This document shows, piece by piece, positions 9,095 through 17,049 of a stretch of DNA of 64,000 nt. The stretch is from positions 157,332 to 221,331 of the forward strand of contig SUXE01000006.1 of the NCBI GenBank assembly GCA_015061115.1, in the 5' to 3' direction. The position numbers were made by a program, and so were the translations under genes. The notes under the pieces are model-generated. The model did not search any database, was not told where the DNA came from, and was given only the letters and a program-made list of their open reading frames with translations. Origin of the DNA: Bacteroidales bacterium (lineage in GTDB: Bacteria > Bacteroidota > Bacteroidia > Bacteroidales > Paludibacteraceae). Position 1 is the stretch's first letter; the number at the start of each line of letters is the position of its first letter.

Positions 9095-9905
9095 GTCCTC
9101 TATGATTTTTAATATAATCTTCTTTCTTCATAAACTCAATATTTCTATGATCCGTCATTATTTCAGGATGCATAGAGACAGACTCTTTGTGATGTCCATC
9201 AATATTCTTTCCCTTTTCATATTTAACTCCATTCACATCTTCACACAATAAATTAAGTCTTTGCTTGATTTTCCCAGTGGCGATGTTCGCATTGATTTTG
9301 TCTATAATGTTTTGCCTGTTTGAAAATACAGAAATAAGATCCTCTTTCCAAGATTCATATTTACCGAACATCTCTTCAAACCATTGAGGTTTCGTGCGGG
9401 CATATTCTTCCATTGTTTTCATAGAAGATGAAGACATCGTTTTGTCAAAGAGATCTTTGTCGTTCAAGTAGGCTGCCATATGAATTTTGAGCACGATAAT
9501 TGAATTCTGATAAACAGGATTCGAGCTCCATTCCATTGCATACCTTTTGAATATGTCCAAAATTTGATTTTTATGGATATCCTTGGTCAAATCAAACCCC
9601 ATGTATTTCTCTGCATTAAGGAACATTTCGTCTTTGTGTGCCAACATTTTTGACACTGAAATCTGGTAACTAAATCCCTTTGAATCTTCTATGCAATGAT
9701 AAAGGCAATATCCTTGAAAGCATTCTTTTATATCGTTTCCCCATAAAGGATAAATCATAAAATGAGGCTGGAGTTCTCCTCTTGTCCTTATTTGTTCAAA
9801 ACCGATGAGAAAACATCCTACGATTTTATAGTACTTCCATGTGGATATGGCCGTTAATCCAAAATGATTGATCCACTCGTTTTTCAGAATCGTTTCTTCT
9901 TTCAT
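9084..9905 (-). CDS. Island paralogue family protein fused to an HNH/GHH nuclease tip
   Basis: 273 residues from the ATG at 9905. An open frame extends further upstream, but that part is repeat DNA, and the paralogue at 13487-14164 also starts MKEETILKNEW. Residues 1-220 match that paralogue closely (YYKIVGCFLIGFE, LYHCIEDSKG, FLNAEKYMGFDLTKDIHKNQ, KINANIATGKIK). Where the paralogue stops, this protein runs on for about 50 residues: VKYEKGKNIDGHHKESVS, then MHPEIM, RNIEFM and the end NHRGHGK. The HH pair, the N-I-x-F strand and the final H are the layout of HNH/Endo VII-type toxin tips (Tox-GHH, LHH and similar). It may be an active nuclease effector or a recombination remnant. The next gene overlaps it by 11 bases. 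Confidence 0.7.
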   Translation of the reverse strand: MKEETILKNEWINHFGLTAISTWKYYKIVGCFLIGFEQIRTRGELQPHFMIYPLWGNDIKECFQGYCLYHCIEDSKGFSYQISVSKMLAHKDEMFLNAEKYMGFDLTKDIHKNQILDIFKRYAMEWSSNPVYQNSIIVLKIHMAAYLNDKDLFDKTMSSSSMKTMEEYARTKPQWFEEMFGKYESWKEDLISVFSNRQNIIDKINANIATGKIKQRLNLLCEDVNGVKYEKGKNIDGHHKESVSMHPEIMTDHRNIEFMKKEDYIKNHRGHGK

Positions 9906-9945
9906 TATCCATTTGTTTTTATATATTGCTTTGCCCTCACATGCC

Positions 9946-10058
9946 ACTATGTTCTCTCTTCCGCACATTCTCTCATCCGTACGTGCCACTGCGTTCTTTT
10001 ATCCGCAACACCACTTCGTTCGGTGTTTACGGCTATGGAGATAGCGTCTTACAGACGC
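9946..10058 (+). repeat. Type A repeat copy
   Basis: Core GCGTCTTACAGACGC at 10044-10058, preceded by CAACACCACTTCGTTCGGTG and an older partial unit (ATCCGTACGTGCCACTGCGT, 9975-9994). It separates the HNH-tip gene from the 255-residue gene. Confidence 0.85.
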
Positions 10059-10068
10059 TGAAGAGGAT

Positions 10069-10833
10069 TTACAATTTGCAATTTTCTAATTCTTCGATGC
10101 TTAAGCCTTCCATGTAAGCGATAATTTCATCTAATTTATCGTAATAGTGGGCAAGATTAGGTTCGTTTCTACCATGCAAGAATTCAATCCTTTCCAAAAC
10201 CATTTTCTTAAAAGCATCATAATTCTGAGGTGATACAATCCTGCATAAAGTCAAATCCTCAAAGGCCCACTCAATTCCTCCATCAGGCATTTCCTTATCC
10301 CCGTTCAACAAAGGAATTATTTCGTGTTGATAGGCAAGATCTAACGTCGCATAATTCGTAAACACCCATTTAGTGCACTCTATTAATTCTTTTTTGAAAG
10401 AATCAAATTTCGATTGAAAATCTTTCCCGTCCAAACCAAAATAATAATAGCTTGATTTTTTTCCTAACATGGAACTTGAGAATCCAAAACTGTAATTATC
10501 CTTTTGATCTTGAATTGTTTTGAAATTGTATTTCTTAAACCAATTCAACAAGACATCAAACTTGACATCAAAAATAGGATAAAATACAAGTTCATCATAT
10601 TTACAATAATGATCAAGATGTACTTCCTTTCTGTATCCGCCATTTTTAGAAATAAAACAACAATCGCTTTTCCGAAATTTGAAGTCTCGGAAGAAATCGT
10701 CTTCGGACAACAACGTTGTTATTTTTTCTAACATTTCTTTTGGGGTCAAATGAATTCTACATTCTTTTTCCTCAGACTTAGGTGTCCCTCCAACAGCATT
10801 AATTATTGTCTTTAACAAGTCGATTATCTTCAT
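10069..10833 (-). CDS. Hypothetical protein, DUF4304-like
   Basis: 254 residues from the ATG at 10833. A longer frame exists, but a minus-strand promoter (TTG near 10896, TATTTTTG at 10874-10867, 19-base spacer) would start transcription near 10859, which favours this start. Soluble. EMLEKITTLLSEDDFFRDFKFRKSDCCF followed by a long run of aromatic beta strands is the pattern of DUF4304-type proteins, as in the other two large island proteins, but the match is weak. The C-terminal third is helical (LAHYYDKLDEIIAYMEGLS). It lies between a type A repeat and a type C repeat, so it forms a one-gene block with its own promoter. Function unknown. Confidence 0.6.
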   Translation of the reverse strand: MKIIDLLKTIINAVGGTPKSEEKECRIHLTPKEMLEKITTLLSEDDFFRDFKFRKSDCCFISKNGGYRKEVHLDHYCKYDELVFYPIFDVKFDVLLNWFKKYNFKTIQDQKDNYSFGFSSSMLGKKSSYYYFGLDGKDFQSKFDSFKKELIECTKWVFTNYATLDLAYQHEIIPLLNGDKEMPDGGIEWAFEDLTLCRIVSPQNYDAFKKMVLERIEFLHGRNEPNLAHYYDKLDEIIAYMEGLSIEELENCKL

Positions 10834-10866
10834 TTCTATTTTGTTTTCTTTTCGTAATGACATATA

Positions 10867-10896
10867 CAAAAATATAAATTATTTATCAGAAATCAA
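10867..10896 (-). promoter_or_regulatory. Putative promoter of the DUF4304-like gene
   Basis: On the minus strand TTG (10896-10894) is followed after 19 bases by TATTTTTG (10874-10867), a full -7 match. The transcription start would be near 10859, 26 bases before the chosen ATG. Confidence 0.45.
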
Positions 10897-10917
10897 TACA
10901 CTCTGATTTCCAATTAA

Positions 10918-11046
10918 TTACGCATTACGAATTATTTCGGTCATGGTTGGAATTCGTTGCCAAACGATGGGCGACCACAAGGGATCGCCACTACGGTTCA
11001 ATTCCATGGATGGATTATCCCAACAATTACGAATTATGAATTATTT
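10918..11046. repeat. Type C repeat flanked by ATTACGAATTAT words
   Basis: The segment is bounded by ATTACGCATTACGAATTATT and AATTACGAATTATGAATTAT. It holds degenerate palindromic material (GGCGACCACAAGGGATCGCC, 10968-10987). A second element of this kind is at 17050-17268. These look like remnants of small non-coding mobile elements. No gene is seen. Confidence 0.55.
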
Positions 11047-11406
11047 TCAGCATTTTCCATTAGCCCTGAGCAATTCGTATGCCTGGTTTATTTTCTGACA
11101 TTTCAATGTTGCGGCAGAAACAGCCTCTTGACCTCGGGTCGCCACCAGATCCGGATGGTTCAGACGTAGAAGGTTTCGTTTACATGCGTTGATCTCAGAT
11201 GGTGTAGCGTCGACGGAAATGCCAAGCACAGCGTAGGCTTTCTGCAGTTCAGCTGAGATGGATGGGGTAGTAGTGTTGTTGTTTCCAGACGCAGATGAAG
11301 AGTCTCCCGTCTTCTTATCATCCTCATCTTTGAATGAGAACCATTTTTTTCGTCCCATTCTGTCACGATACCAATATCCGCCAGCCCTTTTGTATCTGGC
11401 TTTCAT
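11047..11406 (-). CDS. J-domain (DnaJ-like) protein
   Basis: 119 residues. The N-terminal 30 residues (RYKRAGGYWYRDRMGRKKWF) are basic and aromatic, followed by a Ser/Asn/Thr-rich linker and a J-domain from about residue 55: AYAVLGISVDATPSEINACK, then the HPD motif (LNHPDLV) and KINQAYELLRA. The HPD tripeptide is the part of J-proteins that stimulates the Hsp70 ATPase, so this protein should recruit DnaK. It follows the TerB membrane protein by 25 bases in the same direction. Together the two carry the parts of a DjlA-type co-chaperone (membrane anchor, TerB, J), here as separate genes. The J-domain fit is strong; the substrate is unknown. Confidence 0.82.
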   Translation of the reverse strand: MKARYKRAGGYWYRDRMGRKKWFSFKDEDDKKTGDSSSASGNNNTTTPSISAELQKAYAVLGISVDATPSEINACKRNLLRLNHPDLVATRGQEAVSAATLKCQKINQAYELLRANGKC

Positions 11407-11431
11407 ATATTTTTTGTAATATTCGTCGTAA

Positions 11432-12154
11432 TTATTTTTTTTGATATGTATAGATGTATTTTCTTAATGTCTTTTCATAATCAGCTTCTGTGAGACGCAT
11501 GTGGTATGCTATGTATCTCAACATATATTCTTCTTCTTCATTAAAATCTCCGTCGGCATATGCAAGATCAAACAACAGCATTAATGTGTCATATCTTTTG
11601 TCATTGTATTTGTTGTTTTCATCTGTATCTTCAAACCACCAATACATAGCGAACGCTACGTCTTCCACAGCATAATTATCTTTCAAATATTCATTGAATT
11701 TGACTAATGACTTTTTGAAATTCAATCGATTCATCTTCTTAATGAATGCCTTTACCACATCCATTTCCACCACTTTCTCTTCTTTATCTGCTTTCATTAT
11801 TATGGAAAGTAGACGCAATGTCATATCAAGATATAAAGAAAAATTGTCGGATAATGTCATTCCAAACTCGTGTGGGGCGGTATATCTCGTTTTTCCGTTA
11901 GTATAAAACAACTTGTCACTAAGTCGTTTCTGATATTGTCTGTATTTGAATTTACCGAATATAAATACGATAGGAACAAAAAATAATACTAATACAAAAG
12001 AAATTATAGCTGTGTCACTATCCAGTTTAAAATAACCTGCAATAAATATAAACCAGACAAATATACTTAACAGATATAAAGATGGAAAGGCTCCGTCTTG
12101 ACTGATAAATCCTTTCTTTTCATATCGAGGAGAATTGAATATTTCTTTTGCCAT
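11432..12154 (-). CDS. Membrane-anchored TerB-domain protein
   Basis: 240 residues. Two membrane segments (about residues 25-42 and 48-66), then a helical cytoplasmic part of about 170 residues. The last 50 (LLFDLAYADGDFNEEEEYML, then RLTEADYE) match the TerB/DjlA-N pattern, with the acidic ADG motif that forms the metal-binding helix-turn in that family. TerB domains are found in tellurite-resistance proteins and in DjlA-type co-chaperones. The gene directly downstream encodes a J-domain, which supports the DjlA comparison. The pair appears to be one transcription unit inside the island. Confidence 0.75.
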   Translation of the reverse strand: MAKEIFNSPRYEKKGFISQDGAFPSLYLLSIFVWFIFIAGYFKLDSDTAIISFVLVLFFVPIVFIFGKFKYRQYQKRLSDKLFYTNGKTRYTAPHEFGMTLSDNFSLYLDMTLRLLSIIMKADKEEKVVEMDVVKAFIKKMNRLNFKKSLVKFNEYLKDNYAVEDVAFAMYWWFEDTDENNKYNDKRYDTLMLLFDLAYADGDFNEEEEYMLRYIAYHMRLTEADYEKTLRKYIYTYQKK

Positions 12155-12182
12155 AGTATAACTATTTTCCAGTTAATGTTTT

Positions 12183-12228
12183 TTCCCGTAGGGGCAGGTT
12201 TCAAACCTGCCCGCTTTGCTAAACATCA
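12183..12228 (+). repeat. Type B palindrome
   Basis: GGGGCAGGTTTCAAACCTGC centred near 12200, flanked by CCCGTA and CCGCTTTGCT. GGGCAGGTTT and AAACCTGCCC are perfect reverse complements around one base. It lies between the TerB gene and the 410-residue gene. Confidence 0.75.
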
Positions 12229-12237
12229 AACAGCCAT

Positions 12238-13470
12238 CTACTTGATTTTTTGAGACTCTGCAGCACTTTGGAACGAAATACTGTTTTTGCGACGGCTATA
12301 TTCTATAACGTAATCATATAAAGACTTCGATTTGACATCTCCATTTTCATCGGTACGAAGCCATGAAAGATAACCTTTTTTGCCGTTCTCTATCAATGAT
12401 GTAGCCAAGGCAATGACTTTTTCGTATTGCTGGTGATGGAGCATCTGCAACATGCTTGCCAAATCGTTGTCGTCGCTATTCAAGCCCAATGACTCAAACT
12501 CAAACGCATCGACGTCGTGGTTCTGCGACAGGAAAACGTCTATCAGCTGTTGTGCTTTCATAAAGATTCCGAGCCAAACACGTTCACGGGTTTCCGCTGA
12601 AAATTCTTCGTCTTTATGCGACGGAAGGTCTGTCCTCGATAACATAAAGCTGGGTGCGGAAACGACAATCGCACGATCACTGAGTGTACTTTTCTGTTCC
12701 CATATATTTATTTCGTCAAGCAAGATGTCGTCGAAATAACATGGCTTAACATAGTATTCCACGTTATCAAAATATGGATATTGATTGTATTGGACGTAGA
12801 AAAAATAGTTTTCTTTTATAATCCAATTGCAGTATGACGCTTGCTTAAAACCATAATGTTTGCCAATTTTCCGACGGGCATCATTGTCTATCTTCTTATT
12901 TTCTTTTGTCGCTTTTGTCGTCTTTTTGTGACTTGGTTTGCAGAATCCGTCAAAAAAATATTTTTTCCCAGACTGCTCAGCTATTGTCTTTTTTACATAA
13001 TGTTCGAAATCATCTTTGCTGAATTTATAGCACGGCGGCAAACATCCTTCAAATCCGCAAGGAAAATCCAAAAATGATTCGTAGTTCATTTTGCTGAGAA
13101 GGTAAGGCAAAATTCGATTGTCGAAACAAGATCTAAACCGTTCCATTACCTTTCTGTATTCCTCTTCTGGCAAATCAAAATCAAATGCTTCATCGAAATG
13201 CAATTCATCATACAACACTTCATGAAGTCTAAACGAAACAGTCCAATCGGAATCTTTGGGTGGAATTTCGAGACTGCTCTCCTTTTCAGAATAATCAGAA
13301 AAGAAATACCCTAAATTCAGGTAAAAACCATGCAACGCATATCCTTCCTGATACTCGCATAAGAGATAAATGTTGCCATTCTGGATATACCATATTTCAC
13401 CCATCTCATTAAATCCACGTTCTTTGAAAAAAGAACTCAATTCCTTTAGTGCTTCACTTTTATCTGCCAT
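12238..13470 (-). CDS. Hypothetical protein with two DUF4304-like halves
   Basis: 410 residues, soluble. Two halves each begin with a helix and a G-F motif: ELSSFFKERGFNEMGEIWYI (residue 8 on) and ARRKIGKHYGFKQASYCNWI (about 200 on), each followed by aromatic beta strands and a pair of hydrophobic helices. They look like an internal duplication of a DUF4304-type unit. The second half is paralogous to that of the 429-residue protein at 4863-6152 (YYVKPCYFDD against LYVKPLYIDN). The linker is Lys-rich (KKTTKATKENKK). The gene starts 16 bases after the 226-residue paralogue ends, so both are in one unit. Function unknown; an immunity role is possible only by context. Confidence 0.65.
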   Translation of the reverse strand: MADKSEALKELSSFFKERGFNEMGEIWYIQNGNIYLLCEYQEGYALHGFYLNLGYFFSDYSEKESSLEIPPKDSDWTVSFRLHEVLYDELHFDEAFDFDLPEEEYRKVMERFRSCFDNRILPYLLSKMNYESFLDFPCGFEGCLPPCYKFSKDDFEHYVKKTIAEQSGKKYFFDGFCKPSHKKTTKATKENKKIDNDARRKIGKHYGFKQASYCNWIIKENYFFYVQYNQYPYFDNVEYYVKPCYFDDILLDEINIWEQKSTLSDRAIVVSAPSFMLSRTDLPSHKDEEFSAETRERVWLGIFMKAQQLIDVFLSQNHDVDAFEFESLGLNSDDNDLASMLQMLHHQQYEKVIALATSLIENGKKGYLSWLRTDENGDVKSKSLYDYVIEYSRRKNSISFQSAAESQKIK

Positions 13471-13486
13471 AAATTATCATACTTGG

Positions 13487-14164
13487 TTATGGTAACAACT
13501 CAATCTTTTCTTTGATTTTTCCGTTGGCAATATTCGCATTGATTTTCTCTATGATGATTTGCCTGTTTGAAAAAACGGAAACAAGATCTTCTTTCCAAAA
13601 ATCATATCTTTTGCCAAAAAGTTGCTCAAAACTTTGTGGATTCTTGCGAGCATAGTCTTCCATACTTTTCATAGAAGCCAAAATGTCATCAAAGAGCGAT
13701 TGGTCATTTAAATAGGTTGCCATAAAAGTTTTGAGAATAAAAATTGAATCCTGCTCAACAGGATTTGTGCTGTATTCGTTTAAATACTTATTATATAGAT
13801 ATTTATCGAATATGTCCAGTATTTGATTTTTGTGGATATCCTTTGTCAAGTCAAATCCCATATATTTCTCTGCATTAAGGAAAATCTCTTCTTTCTTTTC
13901 CAGCATTTTAGAGATCGGAAGAGAATAATTAAGACCCTTCGAGTCCTCAATACAATGATAAAGGTAAGATACACAAAAACACGTCTTTACATCCTCCCGC
14001 CATAGAGGATATATGACAAAATATGGTTTTATTTCGCCATATATCTTCATAAGTTCAAATCCGATAGCAAAGCATCCTACAATTTTATAGTATTTTGATT
14101 GAGAGACAGCCGTTAAATTATAACGTTTTATCCACTCGTTTTTAAGTATGGTTTCTTCTTTCAT
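13487..14164 (-). CDS. Island paralogue family protein without nuclease tip
   Basis: 225 residues from the ATG at 14164. Closely related along its whole length to the N-terminal 220 residues of the protein at 9084-9905: both start MKEETILKNEW and share YYKIVGCF, LYHCIEDSKG, FLNAEKYMGFDLTKDIHKNQ and VFSNRQ. It ends EKIELLP where the other continues into an HNH tip. No signal peptide or membrane helix. The family is not recognised. The pair shows either that the HNH tip was added to one copy or that this copy lost it. It is the first gene of the island in reading direction and lies just past the tandem type A array. Confidence 0.7.
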   Translation of the reverse strand: MKEETILKNEWIKRYNLTAVSQSKYYKIVGCFAIGFELMKIYGEIKPYFVIYPLWREDVKTCFCVSYLYHCIEDSKGLNYSLPISKMLEKKEEIFLNAEKYMGFDLTKDIHKNQILDIFDKYLYNKYLNEYSTNPVEQDSIFILKTFMATYLNDQSLFDDILASMKSMEDYARKNPQSFEQLFGKRYDFWKEDLVSVFSNRQIIIEKINANIANGKIKEKIELLP

Positions 14165-14208
14165 TATCAATTAGGTATTTATATGTCGTAACATATTTGT
14201 GCACATTT

Positions 14209-14552
14209 CATATGCCATCCTCATATCCGCATCCGCAAACACCACTACGCCTCTCATCCGCACTATATCCGCAAGTGCCACTGCGTTCGGTGCATACGGT
14301 TACTCAGATAACGTCTTCCAGACGCGGAGGTGCCACATGTCATATCCTCTCATCCGCACTATATCCGCACGTGCCACTGCGTTCGGCACATGCGGTTACC
14401 CAGATAGCGTCTTCCAGACGCGGAGGTGCCACATGTCATATCCTCTCATCCGCACTATATCCGCAAGTGCCACTGCGTTCGGTGCCAGATAGCGTCTTCC
14501 AGACGCGGAGATGCTTAATTCCGCATTTAATTTAGCATTCCGCATTTATAAT
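14209..14552 (+). repeat. Type A repeat, tandem array of 96-bp units
   Basis: Units start at 14251, 14347 and 14443 (period 96), the third shortened by a deletion of the GCATACGGTTACTCAGATA-type segment. Cores lie at 14311-14325 (variant), 14406-14420 and 14492-14506. A degenerate unit precedes (14213-14250), and the AT-rich TTCCGCATTTAATTTAGCAT tail seen at 3.3-3.5 kb follows (14519-14552). It marks the border between the island and the aminotransferase gene. No gene is seen in the 388 bases. Confidence 0.88.
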
Positions 14553-15701
14553 TTAGCATTTTTTCAAATATTTTTCGATTCTATCCAATGCCTCTTTAAT
14601 ATTATCAAGCGAATTTGCATACGACAATCTCACATATCCCTCTCCATTCGTTCCGAAATCAACACCAGGTGTGATGCCGACGTGGGCATTCTCAAGCACA
14701 TCAAATGCGAATTTGTAGCAGTCGTTGGTGAATTTTTTCGCGTTGGCGAAGATGTAGAAGGCTCCCTGTGGCTCTGTCTCAATCACAAACCCCATCTTAC
14801 GCAGACGGTCGATCATGTAGACACGGCGTTCATTGTAGATCTCAAGTCGTTTCTTCACATCATCCTCTCCATATCTCAAAGCTGCGATTCCTGCTTTCTG
14901 CGACATGCTTGGCGCGCAGATGGCAAGGTTTTGCTGCATTGTCTGGATATGTTTCATATATTGTTTAGGAGCGATCATATAGCCGAGACGCAATCCCGTC
15001 ATCGCATATCTTTTTGAGAAACCATTAAGCACAAATGCATTGTCTGTCACTTCCAGCACGCTGACGGGAGTGCCGTTGTAGACAAGACCATGATAGATTT
15101 CGTCGGAGATGATCGGAATACCAAGTTTGGCGATTTCTGCATAAGTCTCTTTGGAGACGAGAGTGCCGGTAGGGTTCATCGGTGAGTTGACGAAGATGGC
15201 ACGAGTCTTTGGAGTGATCGCAGCCTTCAACGCCTCAATCGGATATTGGAATCCGTCTTCTGCTTTCACAGTGATCGGCACAGGCACAGCGTTGGCAGCT
15301 AACGTGAAATTTTTGTAGCAGGCATAGCCGGGATTGGTCATGATCACCTCGCTGCCCGGTTCACAAAGAAGCTGAAGAGCCATAAGTATAGCAGGGGATG
15401 ATCCAGATGTTACGACGATGGTGTCTTCGTCAACCGAGACACCGTATTCGCTCTTGTAGAACTTGGCAATCTCACGTCTCAGCTCAATATCACCAAGAGA
15501 GTGAGTATAGTGGGTTTCTCCCTCTGCAAAGGCCTTTATTCCTGCCACAACAACCTCGTCAGAAGGTTCAAAATCTGGTTCACCTACCTCTAAATGAATC
15601 ACGTCAACTCCTTTTTCCTGAAGTTCTTTAGCACGCTCCAACACATCCATTACGATGAACGATGTCATCTTCTCTACATTTGGATTCACCTTTGTTGCCA
15701 T
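14553..15701 (-). CDS. Pyridoxal-phosphate aminotransferase, class I/II
   Basis: 382 residues, the normal length for fold-type I aminotransferases of the aspartate/aromatic subgroup. The PLP-binding lysine is Lys230 in NGFSKRYAMTGLRLGY; Asn176 in SPMNPTG and Asp200/Tyr203 in SDEIYHG are the other cofactor contacts. VGEPDFEPSDEV is the N-terminal substrate-loop motif, and the carboxylate-binding arginine is in YVRLSYANS near the end. It moves an amino group between an amino acid and a 2-oxo acid; the exact substrate cannot be read from the sequence. It starts one base after the end of the T9SS plug-like gene, so the two are co-transcribed, although no functional link is evident. Confidence 0.9.
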   Translation of the reverse strand: MATKVNPNVEKMTSFIVMDVLERAKELQEKGVDVIHLEVGEPDFEPSDEVVVAGIKAFAEGETHYTHSLGDIELRREIAKFYKSEYGVSVDEDTIVVTSGSSPAILMALQLLCEPGSEVIMTNPGYACYKNFTLAANAVPVPITVKAEDGFQYPIEALKAAITPKTRAIFVNSPMNPTGTLVSKETYAEIAKLGIPIISDEIYHGLVYNGTPVSVLEVTDNAFVLNGFSKRYAMTGLRLGYMIAPKQYMKHIQTMQQNLAICAPSMSQKAGIAALRYGEDDVKKRLEIYNERRVYMIDRLRKMGFVIETEPQGAFYIFANAKKFTNDCYKFAFDVLENAHVGITPGVDFGTNGEGYVRLSYANSLDNIKEALDRIEKYLKKC

Positions 15702-15702
15702 C

Positions 15703-16956
15703 TTATTTGTTCTTGATTTTCTTTGATCCGATTAGTCTATAATATCTCTCTCCAAGTCGTTTATAGTAGACGTAGATGTAATATTCATTCTCAGTCTGCC
15801 AATGGCTGATAGTCAGTCGGTCGGGGCTTGCTTTGCGTTCTCCGTTAGGAAGGAACACATACTGGAAATTGTAGCCTCCGTTCTTTAGTACGATATCTAG
15901 CTCATACTGTTTTCTTTCGTTGTTCCACTTCATCAGGTTACGCTCGTTGAGATAACCATGATTGAAATCTCCTGCCACAAAGACAAATCCGTCCGGCCAT
16001 TCCCAGTCCGTCTTGTAGGCGAAATGAACAATAGAATAGTCGATATCATAGTAAGACGTTATATTTTGACCATGTATTTTATAGCGTCCGTCCTGGTCTT
16101 CAAACCATTCATAGTCTGGCTTGGCAGGGTAGAATCCCGGCATGACCTCAACATGATAATAAGGACGGTGGAACTGGATTCTTCTGATGTCACCGTTGTA
16201 GTTGATTTTATCAGAGAAGTCAATTTTTTGCCATTCGTTTCCTGCGTCAAACAACAGTTTTTCATCATTTTCCCAAATCAACGTGTTGGCACGGGTGAAA
16301 TTTGGGATATTCAGGTAAGCGGCGTTATCCCAGCGCACGTTCTGGCGGACAACTGTGATAAGTTCACGATCGCTTGGAGTGACCCCAAGTTTATCAAATC
16401 CAAGTTCCAGATTCACCTGCTGATATTTAGTGTTGATGCCATACATAGTGTTTGACTTCACTTCAGCGTCAATGTCAACAAGTCTCTCTGCGACACAGAA
16501 ACAAGCAGTGAGAAGCACGCTGTCTGGTTTTTCCCTGTCAGCGATCTTCACCACATAATTGCCCGACAATGTCATTTTCACATCATCGTTAGGCAGGAGG
16601 AGAGAGTAGTGTGTATAGTCGAAAGTAGTGTTTCGGGCATACTCATAGTCAGTAACATCCTGTTGATCAAAACCTTCAAGGTAGTCTATTTTGTCAAGTT
16701 CGGAAGATTCCCAAAGAGCAGAGCAATGCTCCACGAAATAAACAAGGTCACGTGGAGTGCGAGACATCTCGTCGAATGATATTTCAATCCTGTCATCTGA
16801 GTCCAAAAAGATTGTAGGCTCACTCATATCGATGCCATACACTTTCACTTGCAATGATTTGTAAGCATCATTGAACGTCTCTGTACGGTAGCCTGCTAAT
16901 GAATCAGAAAGGATACAGAATGTGAATGTCAGGAATATGAATAATTTTTTTGTCAT
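15703..16956 (-). CDS. DUF5103 protein, T9SS plug-like
   Basis: 417 residues from the ATG at 16956, which gives a clean signal peptide (MTKKLFIFLTFTFCILSDSLAG); a 26-residue longer frame has no signal character. YRTETFNDAYKSLQVKV, DSDDRIEISFDEM, YVVKIADREKPDSVLLTACF and FVAGDFNHGYLNERNLMKWN match the DUF5103 family, to which the periplasmic plug of the T9SS translocon (SprA/PorV/Plug) belongs. The role is to seal the outer-membrane channel while no substrate is engaged; that link is from family knowledge. It fits the several T9SS cargo proteins in this window. A one-base gap joins it to the aminotransferase gene downstream. Confidence 0.75.
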   Translation of the reverse strand: MTKKLFIFLTFTFCILSDSLAGYRTETFNDAYKSLQVKVYGIDMSEPTIFLDSDDRIEISFDEMSRTPRDLVYFVEHCSALWESSELDKIDYLEGFDQQDVTDYEYARNTTFDYTHYSLLLPNDDVKMTLSGNYVVKIADREKPDSVLLTACFCVAERLVDIDAEVKSNTMYGINTKYQQVNLELGFDKLGVTPSDRELITVVRQNVRWDNAAYLNIPNFTRANTLIWENDEKLLFDAGNEWQKIDFSDKINYNGDIRRIQFHRPYYHVEVMPGFYPAKPDYEWFEDQDGRYKIHGQNITSYYDIDYSIVHFAYKTDWEWPDGFVFVAGDFNHGYLNERNLMKWNNERKQYELDIVLKNGGYNFQYVFLPNGERKASPDRLTISHWQTENEYYIYVYYKRLGERYYRLIGSKKIKNK

Positions 16957-17049
16957 TTTGCGAATATATAACTGCAAATGTAGTGATTTTTTCATAATGA
17001 CGGAATGGATGGATGCGTATTTGTTGAACGACATTGCATTTCATTCACC

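Noticed and set aside
9906..9989. N-terminal extension of the HNH-tip protein
   Set aside because: The extra 28 codons are repeat DNA, and the paralogue starts at the equivalent of the ATG at 9905.
14209..14520. CRISPR-like regular spacing
   Set aside because: The whole 96-base unit is repeated, with no unique spacers, and no cas gene is present.
2606..14552. Integron attC array
   Set aside because: The array of same-direction genes with palindromic sites recalls cassettes, but the repeats lack the RYYYAAC/GTTRRRY core boxes and no integrase is visible.
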